A stretch of 64,000 bases of DNA, taken from positions 812,837-876,836 of the forward strand of contig MIAG01000002.1 of assembly GCA_001829005.1 (NCBI GenBank). The letters are read 5' to 3'. The notes under the pieces were generated by a model, which saw only the letters and a list, made by a program, of their open reading frames with translations, ran no database searches and was not told the DNA's origin. Position 1 is the stretch's first letter; every line of letters starts with the position of its first letter. Shown one piece after another: positions 44,821 through 52,681 of this stretch. The translations under genes were made by a program, and so were the position numbers. This DNA comes from Sphingobacteriia bacterium RIFOXYC2_FULL_35_18. Lineage in GTDB: Bacteria; Bacteroidota; Bacteroidia; Chitinophagales; Chitinophagaceae.

Positions 44821-45720
44821 TTACTTTGATGTTCTAGATATCTTAAAGTTGAAAGCTTTCTGTTTTATCCATTGAATTGAAATATCAACAGGTGCAGTAA
44901 AATTATCAGAAGCTGTATTGTGGCCTAATGTCGGGAACAAAGTATATTCAAATGGCTTGCCTTGAACTTTAAATGTATTTAATTCCTCTATGCACAATTT
45001 TACAGGTATCTGAATATCTTTCTCACCAAAAAGCCACAGTCCTGGAATTGAAAGAGTGCTCAAAGATATTTTCGGGTCAGTAGCTGTAAATTGATACCTG
45101 TCAGGATCATTTTTGGTATGTTCACGAGCATCTGATTCTGTATGATTTTTCCAAAAATCATTATTCCCATTAGTATAAAATTGAAATCGAAGTTGCTCTA
45201 AAGTTGTAATTGTAGGGCAACTAAATAAAACCATAAATTCAACTTGAGGGTTCTTGCTTGCAGCAATTGGGATTATCCATCCTGCTTGACTGAAGCCAAC
45301 TAGACCAATTGGCATTTTTTTATCCTTCAAATTGGTTCGGAATTTATTTACTGCTGCCCTTGCATCTTGAGATAATAAATTTAGATTAGACGTATCAATA
45401 TTATTTGTGCCAACAGATGGTCCCATATATACACCACCAGATTCTCCAACTCCACGTTTATCATATGTTAAAACAGCAATACCCTCTTTGGCAAGACGTT
45501 TAGCGAACTCTATTTCTCTTTTTACAGGATCAGAACCGTGAACAATTACTACTGCAGCAAATGGATTCTTAGGTGTTATAATTGAGCCAACAAGAGTAAC
45601 TCCTTGACTTTCAAACTTTACATCTTGAATAGTAAAAGCTGCCGATTGAGAAAATACTATTTCGGGTAAAAATATAAGTAATACCCAAAGAAATAAGTTA
45701 GAAATAATATTGGTGGCCAT
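44821..45720 (-). CDS. Secreted alpha/beta-hydrolase, dienelactone-hydrolase/S9-like
   Basis: This 299-residue hydrolase has a signal peptide ending VFSQS. The oxyanion segment is VIVHGSDP, the nucleophile elbow GFSQAGW and the late acid and His are in FGEKDIQIP and LGHNTAS. YDKRGVGESGG is typical of the esterase branch acting on acyl groups. It is the last gene of the minus-strand accessory block. Confidence 0.85.
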   Translation of the reverse strand: MATNIISNLFLWVLLIFLPEIVFSQSAAFTIQDVKFESQGVTLVGSIITPKNPFAAVVIVHGSDPVKREIEFAKRLAKEGIAVLTYDKRGVGESGGVYMGPSVGTNNIDTSNLNLLSQDARAAVNKFRTNLKDKKMPIGLVGFSQAGWIIPIAASKNPQVEFMVLFSCPTITTLEQLRFQFYTNGNNDFWKNHTESDAREHTKNDPDRYQFTATDPKISLSTLSIPGLWLFGEKDIQIPVKLCIEELNTFKVQGKPFEYTLFPTLGHNTASDNFTAPVDISIQWIKQKAFNFKISRTSK

Positions 45721-45777
45721 TTTGACTATTATAAAATCTGTTTTAAATACAATTCTTTAGTATTTTCTGAACATCCA

Positions 45778-47850
45778 TTAATTTCCTTTTTCAACAAGTT
45801 CTTCTATAGAACGTAATTGTTTTGACAAATTTTCTTTTCTGTTTATTATTTCGGCTTGAGCACTTGTTGTTTCATAATCGAAATTTATCTCTGTTCCATC
45901 TTTTCCAATGGCAAGCAAGGTTAATTTTAAACTCCCTTTGCTTAAATAAAATTTAAACTTACATTTCCATAAAAAATTCATGTAATCATCAGTAAATTTT
46001 TTATAATACTTACTTTCTTTTATAACTTCAGCTCCTTTAATACTACCAAAGGGGTCGGCACAGCCAATATAAGGTGTGTTTCCCAACGCAAATTCAGGCC
46101 ACTTAAAATTATTTAAGGGTGCTGAACATATTGATGTAATGTATTTTACCGGTCCATACCCAACCTGCGACGCTGCATTATCAGACAACCCTTTGTCTTT
46201 TAATATTAGTTCTCCATATCTGTTTTCTTTACCCCTTGGCAGTGTGAGTGTCTCTATCATTTTAGCGTCTATGTTTTCACCTCTCTTTATAAATTCAAAT
46301 TCTTCCTGAATTTTAAACTCTGCAGTAATGGTTCTTTGTGGTCCACCATCTTCCCCAGCATAGGTCATAGTAGATAAATATGTTTTATAGCCAACCCATT
46401 TTTTGCCTATAAGCATCGCGGCATATTTTCCTTGCTTAGCTAAATCAATATCTTGTTGATAGTTTGCTACCAACATTTTTTCCGACTCCACAATTTTTAT
46501 TTTTAAGGAATCAATTTGTGATTTATATAAAGCTGCCCGTTGTTGTTTGCTTGTTTCAGTTTGCTTTTTCCAATTTAATGCCAGGTCTTCGCTTTCGCTA
46601 TCGGAAATATAATTTTTAGCAATATTTGCTTGATATTTAGTTTGATCGTTGAAGGTGTATATTCGGTCTTTTTCTGCATCATTGTAGAGCATTAGGGATG
46701 CTATGTTCCCACTGTCTGGTATGTTGTAAAGGTTTAGATAGGCAAATAACTTTCCAGAACCCGATACCGCCATTACATTCAATGTTTCACTTTTTTGGCG
46801 TGTTACTGAATTTCTTCGGTTAGTAGAATGCCTGATATTTACCATTGGCTCCCATAAATTTTTTTCTCGATTAGTAAGCTTTGTAATAAATAAGCCATAG
46901 TTTAAAGGATTGCATAAGTATAGATTGCCTGCATTGTCCGTTCCCATATACTGCATATACCATCCATTGGGCTCGCTATCCGAATACACATCAGCAGGTG
47001 AAATAGAGGAGTATTTTATATCTTTTTTTGAAACAGTATCTAATCCAAATTCTTTGTACATCATATTTGGATGTGATACGTAAAAATTGAAAATAGTATT
47101 GTTAGAAAAATACCATCGGTATTTATAGGTTGACCCACTAGTAGCTTGACCTTTTATATTTTCTGTAGGTGAATCTTTTGAGTCGGTTGTTAAGTTATAG
47201 GTATAAATACCAAAATACGGATAATAACTTTTTTCTTTCGTTATCTGATCTCCTGTTATAATTATAAAGAGTTTGTTAGATTTTTTATGGTAATTAAAAA
47301 AGTACTTAATATTTGTAAGTGGTACTTTTTTTACAAATTTTTCATATCCCATAAAATTACTTTCAAAAGCATATCCACGTGGTGAAATATTAAATTTACG
47401 ATCAGGAATATTTTGAAGGGAGGCGATGGTAAACTCATTCTTTTTGTTGAAACTTACATTTAAGTCTTCAGAAATCCATATTTTGGTATTGACGTAAGTG
47501 TCACTTGGGTATGCGGTATTATGAAATAAGGAAATCATTCTTCTACCTTCAGATGTGTTTCCAGCTTCACTAAATGGGATTTCAGCTGTTTTTTGTTTAT
47601 TGGCAATATTCCACACCTGGAAGTAATTATCTGTTGGATGCCTGAAATACAATTCCTGTTCATTGTCGCTAAATGCTAATGCACTGTTTTCAAGCCATAT
47701 AAGTTTTTCTGAGTTGCTTAATGTATCTTTTGAAGCGTTAATTTTTATACTCGCATTCCCAATACTGTAAACTCTTAAAGCATTAGTTGTTTGGCTAAAA
47801 CCAGCTAACGAAAGTATGAGAAACACGAGGGTACTAATTTTCAATTTCAT
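45778..47850 (-). CDS. Large secreted protein of unknown function
   Basis: This 690-residue protein has a signal peptide ending GFSQT. The first 400 residues contain short beta-strand stretches ending in WxN or WEP-type turns (VWNIANK, IWISEDL, LWEPMVNIR) that suggest a beta-propeller-like fold. A charged helical stretch at about 430-470 follows. The C-terminal 200 residues include LIGKKWVGYKTYLS and a Cys-containing domain. I recognise no family. It lies 57 bp upstream of the hydrolase gene on the same strand, after the propeller lipoprotein gene. Confidence 0.6.
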   Translation of the reverse strand: MKLKISTLVFLILSLAGFSQTTNALRVYSIGNASIKINASKDTLSNSEKLIWLENSALAFSDNEQELYFRHPTDNYFQVWNIANKQKTAEIPFSEAGNTSEGRRMISLFHNTAYPSDTYVNTKIWISEDLNVSFNKKNEFTIASLQNIPDRKFNISPRGYAFESNFMGYEKFVKKVPLTNIKYFFNYHKKSNKLFIIITGDQITKEKSYYPYFGIYTYNLTTDSKDSPTENIKGQATSGSTYKYRWYFSNNTIFNFYVSHPNMMYKEFGLDTVSKKDIKYSSISPADVYSDSEPNGWYMQYMGTDNAGNLYLCNPLNYGLFITKLTNREKNLWEPMVNIRHSTNRRNSVTRQKSETLNVMAVSGSGKLFAYLNLYNIPDSGNIASLMLYNDAEKDRIYTFNDQTKYQANIAKNYISDSESEDLALNWKKQTETSKQQRAALYKSQIDSLKIKIVESEKMLVANYQQDIDLAKQGKYAAMLIGKKWVGYKTYLSTMTYAGEDGGPQRTITAEFKIQEEFEFIKRGENIDAKMIETLTLPRGKENRYGELILKDKGLSDNAASQVGYGPVKYITSICSAPLNNFKWPEFALGNTPYIGCADPFGSIKGAEVIKESKYYKKFTDDYMNFLWKCKFKFYLSKGSLKLTLLAIGKDGTEINFDYETTSAQAEIINRKENLSKQLRSIEELVEKGN

Positions 47851-47880
47851 AATGCTTACTTGTTTAAATTTGCTTTAGAT

Positions 47881-49035
47881 CTATTTATCATATTGAGAAA
47901 ATGTGGTAAAAGTTTGGCCGTTATACCTACTTAAACCAAAAAACTTTGTTCCAAACCATAAGTTGCCTTCTTTGTCTTCCAAAACATTCATCACAGAATT
48001 GTTTATTAGCCCGTCTTTTTCATTAAAGTTTTTAATGGTCTTGCCATCATAGCGCCATATTCCATCCTTTTCGGTCGTGAACCAAAAAACACCTTTCTTA
48101 TCTTCCAAAATAGCATAAGCCCCTTCGCTTTCAAAACCCTCTTTAATCCCGATGGTTGTAAATATTTTTCCATTGTAATGGCAAACTCCGTGGTTTCTTG
48201 TTGCAAACCAAATATTCCCTAAATGATCTTCTGTCATTGAAAAAATCATATCATCAGAAATATAATCTTGCGTTTGAATAAAAGACTTGTTTTTATTTTG
48301 GATAAAATTTAATGCGTTTTCAGCATTGCTGTTTCGTCTATTATCTTGGTTTGCATTGTAATAGTCTAAAGATGGAAGAAAATGCTTAAAACTTTTTCCG
48401 TCATATTTCCATACACCACCGCCATTCCATGAACTAAACCATAAGTTACCGTTTCTGTCTTGTATAATATCACTGATATATTTCTCGTACTTTTCACCAA
48501 AGAATGGGTGCTCGTATTTATACAGAAAATTAGCAATATTCTTTCCATCATACCGATAAATACCATTATTCATTACGCCAAACCAAATGTTACCAGCTTG
48601 GTCTTCTAAAAGACTGGTAATATTCAGGGTATCTGTCATAGGAATATTTATAAAGGCGTTTCCATCATACTTACATAATCCTCTATTGGTTCCAAACAAA
48701 ATATTTCCTGCTTTGTCCTGAATAATTGAACCTACATTGTTGCTACATAAACCATCTTTGGTAGTAAAATTGGTAAATGATTTTCCGTCATACCGATAAG
48801 CTCCTTCCCCACGAATGCTAAACCATAAGTTGCCGTTTTTGTCTAATAAGTGACCAACTACATTCTCGGACTGTGTTCCAAAAGTCCGAACAATCTTAGG
48901 GTGTTCTTCCTTTTGATTGGTTGAATTTGAATTCTTTTGCGTCCGGTTTGTTGAAGTCTGTCCCTTACAAGATGTAAAAGCTATAGTAAACAATAACAAA
49001 GAAAAAATTTGAATCCTAAATTTGAATAAGCTCAT
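47881..49035 (-). CDS. Stand-alone two-component-regulator propeller lipoprotein
   Basis: This 384-residue protein has an SPII signal (AFTSC). It consists of about seven to eight Reg_prop repeats, each of the type DxxGNLWFGTxxxGxxRYDGKxF (for example AGNIWFGVMNNGIYRYDG). In Bacteroidota such propellers normally form the periplasmic sensor of hybrid two-component systems, but here no membrane segment, kinase or regulator follows. It may bind a saccharide or partner at the cell surface, which is inference. Confidence 0.85.
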   Translation of the reverse strand: MSLFKFRIQIFSLLLFTIAFTSCKGQTSTNRTQKNSNSTNQKEEHPKIVRTFGTQSENVVGHLLDKNGNLWFSIRGEGAYRYDGKSFTNFTTKDGLCSNNVGSIIQDKAGNILFGTNRGLCKYDGNAFINIPMTDTLNITSLLEDQAGNIWFGVMNNGIYRYDGKNIANFLYKYEHPFFGEKYEKYISDIIQDRNGNLWFSSWNGGGVWKYDGKSFKHFLPSLDYYNANQDNRRNSNAENALNFIQNKNKSFIQTQDYISDDMIFSMTEDHLGNIWFATRNHGVCHYNGKIFTTIGIKEGFESEGAYAILEDKKGVFWFTTEKDGIWRYDGKTIKNFNEKDGLINNSVMNVLEDKEGNLWFGTKFFGLSRYNGQTFTTFSQYDK

Positions 49036-49061
49036 TTGTCTAAATATTTCTATAAGATATC

Positions 49062-49339
49062 TTATCTATATTGTTGTGTAGTAACTTTTAGGTCACTGAA
49101 ATAACCCTCAGTGCCAACATCCACAAAAAAGCCAATTGCACCCGAAGCATCTGCACCATGCTTGAGGTCATTAACAATAAGTGTTTGAAATTTATAATCT
49201 GGAAATGAAAAGTATTGAATTGAGTGATTGCGTCGCAATTGGTCGTCTGCTCTGCCATTTGTTGGTCGTATGTAAATGCATTCAAATTTGGAATTATTTT
49301 CATTAAGAGAGTAAGAAGAAGAATTATTAAGTTTTTCAT
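49062..49339 (-). pseudogene. Eroded LamG/DUF1080-like secreted protein
   Basis: From ATG 49339 one frame gives a signal-peptide-like MKNLIILLLTLL. The coding signal then jumps to another frame with KFECIYIRPTNGRADDQLRR and SIQYFSFPDYKFQ, and at once to VNDLKHGADASGAIGFFVDV and GTEGYFSDLKV. These are separated segments of a concanavalin-like (LamG/DUF1080) domain. At least two internal pieces are missing, one of them out of frame. An uninterrupted frame of 139 codons overlaps the upstream glycosyltransferase end by chance. Confidence 0.7.
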
Positions 49340-49389
49340 TTATTATATTTAATGAATAGTCGAGATGTTTGGGGTTAACTGCATAAGTA

Positions 49390-50913
49390 TTAACGGTAGT
49401 TTTTCTTTTGTTCAATTTCATCTCTAATTCTTTCTCTGATGTCAATTTTTGCACCTGTAAAAGCAAAGATTGTTGAACCATATTCTCTTGCGTATCGATT
49501 AGTTATTGAGTCAGCAAGAATTGAATTTTGAAAGAATGGCGATGTTTCTTGCAATTCTGCATTTACATCATTGGCTTCCTTTACTCTAATTAAGTTTACA
49601 TATTTTTTTGATAAGTCAAACCAATTAATATAGTCTGCATTAAACGAAACTGCATTTAATTTTTGTTTTGTGTAATAATTAATAGCCCCAGCTTGTCCAT
49701 AATTATCACAAAGTATCAAGGTATTATTTTTGTTGGGTAAGCTCAAATAAATACTATCAACTTTTAAGGCCAATTCTCTCCAACCAAGCATATCTGCAAA
49801 ATCCTGTGGCAATAAATGGTCTTTGCCATCTTCCCAGCGCAGCAAACCCATTTTTTTGTAGCATCCTGAATGTTGTACAATGTATTCTGGGCTTTTATTA
49901 GGGAAAGCAACTTTATAAATGGGAATAAAAAATAGTAAAGGAATCGCAATTGCTATGGGTTGTAAATATCTTTTCCAACCTTCTTTTAAAACTTCTGATA
50001 GATAAACAGAGCCGAATGCAATATAAATAGGATAAATACCTATTGCATAATAATCTTTTGCCCTGAAGTTAAGAAAAGCTATTAAAGTAAATAAGATTGA
50101 GAAAAAGAAAACTCTATATTCTTTTAAAGACTTTCTGAAAAGCAATGCATAAAATGATGCAAAGATCACCAATAGTGAGCCTATAAAAAACAGCAACTGA
50201 TTTTTCAAAAAATCAAATCTATTTACATTTACTAATTGAGTTTCTGCTAATTGTTTTAAGTGATGAAAGACAGGAAAATTGTTATTATATTGCCATAAGA
50301 GATTAGGAAAAATTAAAGCAAAGCCTAATAAGGCAGCAAAATATAGATTGGGATTAAAAAATAATTTCCTGTGTTTTGTTAGTAACAATGAAGGGAAAAG
50401 TCCAATCAATAGAAATAAAATATTGTATTTATTTAAAAAGCCAATTGCAAATACTACTGCTCCTATATAAAGCCATTTTGCATTATCCGTTTTGATATAT
50501 TTCAGTAGCGTAAAGTATAAAACCGTCCAACTTAATACATCAAAAGAATTGGGTTGATACAATGTGTTTAATCGCAATAGTGCGGAGAATAAAACGCAAG
50601 TAGCCCCTAAAATTAATGCGAAGAGGTTTCCATTTAATTCTTCTATAGCCTTCCAAACTATAAAAATTGTCAATGCACCATACAAGGCAGGGAAAAACTT
50701 AATTAACAAAATTGAATTTCCGAGTAATTGAATAATATAAGATGTCCAAGAAGTAAAGGGTGGAACAGAAAGATAACCCCAAGTCAAGTGATTTGCTTGG
50801 TCAAGATGCAAATATTCGTCTCTTTGCAAGTCATACTCACTACTTAGCAGCAAAAATTGCAGCAAGAATTTAAGCCCAATGAAACCTATTAAAATTATCG
50901 TCTTTTTTGTCAT
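49390..50913 (-). CDS. Glycosyltransferase family 39 (ArnT/PMT-like) membrane protein
   Basis: This 507-residue protein has about ten hydrophobic helices. An early acidic loop with LQRDEYLHLDQANHLTWGYL is the GT-C pattern with the catalytic Asp-Glu, and PPFTSWTSY follows. NTLYQPNSFDVLSWTVLYF is typical of PMT_2 proteins. Such enzymes use polyprenyl-phosphate sugars to modify lipids or proteins outside the inner membrane. Donor and acceptor are unknown. It starts just before a spacer with two repeat types. Confidence 0.87.
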   Translation of the reverse strand: MTKKTIILIGFIGLKFLLQFLLLSSEYDLQRDEYLHLDQANHLTWGYLSVPPFTSWTSYIIQLLGNSILLIKFFPALYGALTIFIVWKAIEELNGNLFALILGATCVLFSALLRLNTLYQPNSFDVLSWTVLYFTLLKYIKTDNAKWLYIGAVVFAIGFLNKYNILFLLIGLFPSLLLTKHRKLFFNPNLYFAALLGFALIFPNLLWQYNNNFPVFHHLKQLAETQLVNVNRFDFLKNQLLFFIGSLLVIFASFYALLFRKSLKEYRVFFFSILFTLIAFLNFRAKDYYAIGIYPIYIAFGSVYLSEVLKEGWKRYLQPIAIAIPLLFFIPIYKVAFPNKSPEYIVQHSGCYKKMGLLRWEDGKDHLLPQDFADMLGWRELALKVDSIYLSLPNKNNTLILCDNYGQAGAINYYTKQKLNAVSFNADYINWFDLSKKYVNLIRVKEANDVNAELQETSPFFQNSILADSITNRYAREYGSTIFAFTGAKIDIRERIRDEIEQKKNYR

Positions 50914-50941
50914 TAAGAAGTGTATATTAAAATTAAATCTT

Positions 50942-51008
50942 ACATTTTCTTTACTTCCAAAGCAAAGCCTCCTGAGTCACAGATCTGTAATCGATTACAA
51001 TCAAAACA
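50942..51008. repeat. Dispersed repeat family R, copy 1 (diverged)
   Basis: This copy shares ACATTTT, TTACTTCC, AGCAAAGCCTCCTGAGTC and CGATTACAA with copies at 56618 and 63901, but has internal deletions. It contains a perfect 14-bp palindrome, TGTAATCGATTACA, where the others have one half. It lies in the 314-bp spacer before the glycosyltransferase gene. Confidence 0.75.
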
Positions 51009-51089
51009 TATAGGTGTCAATAAATGGGTTAGCTGAATATAGTAATTTTTCTTTTAATATCAAGAATGCAAACTAGCTATTTATAAAAT

Positions 51090-51163
51090 TTGAGCCGCAA
51101 GAAATGACTAATCGGCTCAATTTCATCTTATATTTGAGCCGATTAAATAGCCTAATCGGCTCA
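51090..51163. repeat. Array of four alternating GAGCCGATT half-sites (hairpin-forming)
   Basis: Four elements alternate in orientation: TTGAGCCG (51090-51097), AATCGGCTCAA (51110-51120), TTGAGCCGATT (51134-51144) and AATCGGCTCA (51154-51163). Neighbouring elements can pair in three mutually exclusive ways, with stems of 8, 11 and 10 bp. On the minus strand the last stem is followed by ATTTTAT, so one state could terminate the upstream gene at 51228-51827. Confidence 0.75.
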
Positions 51164-51227
51164 TTATGTATAATTGGCAACACAAAAATTGGTATGAATG
51201 CAAAAAAATATTTAAGGTATACTTTAT

Positions 51228-51827
51228 TTAATATAATTCATTATCCATTGCTGTAATGTCTTGTAACTTTGGCAAGGGTCTGATTAAAATCTTCTTCTTT
51301 TTATAACTCAATAGTTTATCAGTATCATATCGTTCCAATTTTTCAATTCTTACCCCGGTTGATAAGTTAAAGTCAATGGTTGTCATTTCACCTTGACCGT
51401 TTGAAGAAACTTCTGAATACCCAATTAGTTCAAAGTTTCCTTTTTGAAATCTGAATTTATGTTTAAAATTTCCTCGCAATAAATCAAATCTTAAATTTAG
51501 TACTCCTTTATTGATTGATATCGCACCAAAATCATTTCCTGTGCTATATCCGTCTCTACCGTCGGGATATTGAGGTTCTATTATTTTTGTACTGGTTACA
51601 ATGAGTTTATAATTCCCATTGGTTTCTTTAAAAAACACTTGCAGTCGGTAAGGTGCATTTTCATTTATAGTATCCTGTGTTACTATAGCTTTGTCTGGCA
51701 GACTGTCTTTATTTAAGTCTCCTTCTACTTCCATTATTTTGTGGCTAAAGTTATAGTGGGTAGGTACAGTTTGTGTATAGCTGTTTAGGTGGGTTAAAAT
51801 GAAAAGGGCTAGGAGGAGGTGTTTCAT
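51228..51827 (-). CDS. Secreted protein with FG-GAP/dockerin-like calcium loop
   Basis: This protein of about 199 residues has a signal peptide from ATG 51827 (MKHLLLALFILTHLNSYTQ). EGDLNKDSLPDKAIVTQD is a calcium-binding-like loop of VCBS/FG-GAP proteins. YSTGNDFGAISINKGVLNL and FRFQKGNFELIGY follow the same surface-protein pattern. A longer frame to 51884 lacks a signal. Role unknown. The 267-bp spacer upstream contains a 12-bp palindrome, CTGATATATCAG, near 51903 and nothing else I recognise. Confidence 0.7.
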   Translation of the reverse strand: MKHLLLALFILTHLNSYTQTVPTHYNFSHKIMEVEGDLNKDSLPDKAIVTQDTINENAPYRLQVFFKETNGNYKLIVTSTKIIEPQYPDGRDGYSTGNDFGAISINKGVLNLRFDLLRGNFKHKFRFQKGNFELIGYSEVSSNGQGEMTTIDFNLSTGVRIEKLERYDTDKLLSYKKKKILIRPLPKLQDITAMDNELY

Positions 51828-52094
51828 TGTTGGTGAATAAATTTCTATAAAATTAGGTAATCCCTTTTCTTTATTCGAGTCCAACCTTTCCCTTTAAGAT
51901 TCTGATATATCAGTAGAGTCGTTCCAAAATATGCGAAATTCAAGTCTTCCGTTTCCTTGTCCTTTTTATATGTTGTTATATCAATGGGTAGGGATAATGA
52001 GGGGGGATTTAAACTGAGAACAAAGGTAAGTTGCTACTGGTGGTTGGGTTTAATAAAGGAACAATTTGAGTGAAGGTGGTTGTTTAATGTTGTC

Positions 52095-52535
52095 TTATAA
52101 TTCTAATTTCTTCGTTTTCTTAATTACTCTTATAAAACCAATCATAAGTAAAACCTGTCCTAGAAAAAAAATAGTCATAACAACAGGTATAAATTTTAGC
52201 CTCAATTCAACTGAGATTATTAATGCTTTCTGATCTTTTAATGGAACATCTAAAAAGATTCTTGGAAATTTTAAATAAGTAATAGTCGACAAAGTCAATA
52301 AGACATGAAAAGAAAATAAAATCCAGCTTACTTTATCAGCTTTATTAGTGTTTAGCCAATTTCCAATTATCAAAAAACAAAGCATAATGAGTATAATAAA
52401 CCTAAAAGTAAATTGTGGAGCATTTAAAGTTGTATGCCACCCTTGAACATCAGAAGTTACAAAGTCTAATACTAAAGGTAATGTCAAGAATAAAAGACTA
52501 ATAAAAGCAAGAAAAGGAACATATCGTTTTATCAT
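52095..52535 (-). CDS. Small integral membrane protein of unknown function
   Basis: This 146-residue protein has four hydrophobic helices at about 6-25, 45-62, 70-90 and 115-137, with a basic C-terminus (IKKTKKLEL). It contains no recognised motif. It lies between two spacers with inverted repeats, as single-gene units in this block often do. Confidence 0.6.
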   Translation of the reverse strand: MIKRYVPFLAFISLLFLTLPLVLDFVTSDVQGWHTTLNAPQFTFRFIILIMLCFLIIGNWLNTNKADKVSWILFSFHVLLTLSTITYLKFPRIFLDVPLKDQKALIISVELRLKFIPVVMTIFFLGQVLLMIGFIRVIKKTKKLEL

Positions 52536-52588
52536 AGAAAATTCAACTAGTTAACACTTATTTATCAAGACAAAATAAATTGATTACA

Positions 52589-52681
52589 GACAACGAGCAG
52601 TTTTCCGATAGTGGGGAATTATAAATTCGGCAGCCCCATTTTGGTAAGCCCCATGTTCTCAAAAATGCTTCTCGCTTAGTC
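52589..52681. repeat. Imperfect inverted-repeat element at a gene boundary
   Basis: The arms are GACAACGAGCAG-TTTTCC (52589-52606) and CAAAAATGCTTCTCGCTTAGTC (52660-52681, which pairs as GACTAAGCGAGAAGCATTTTTG). The arms pair with small bulges and enclose about 53 bp containing two GCCCCAT motifs. The right arm overlaps the stop codon of the adjacent gene. The arrangement resembles a cassette-type recombination site, without the exact core sites of integron attC. Confidence 0.6.

Noticed and set aside
49062..49481. 139-codon open frame as an intact gene
   Set aside because: Its first part lies within the glycosyltransferase end, and the conserved blocks show missing segments; it is better read as a remnant starting at 49339.
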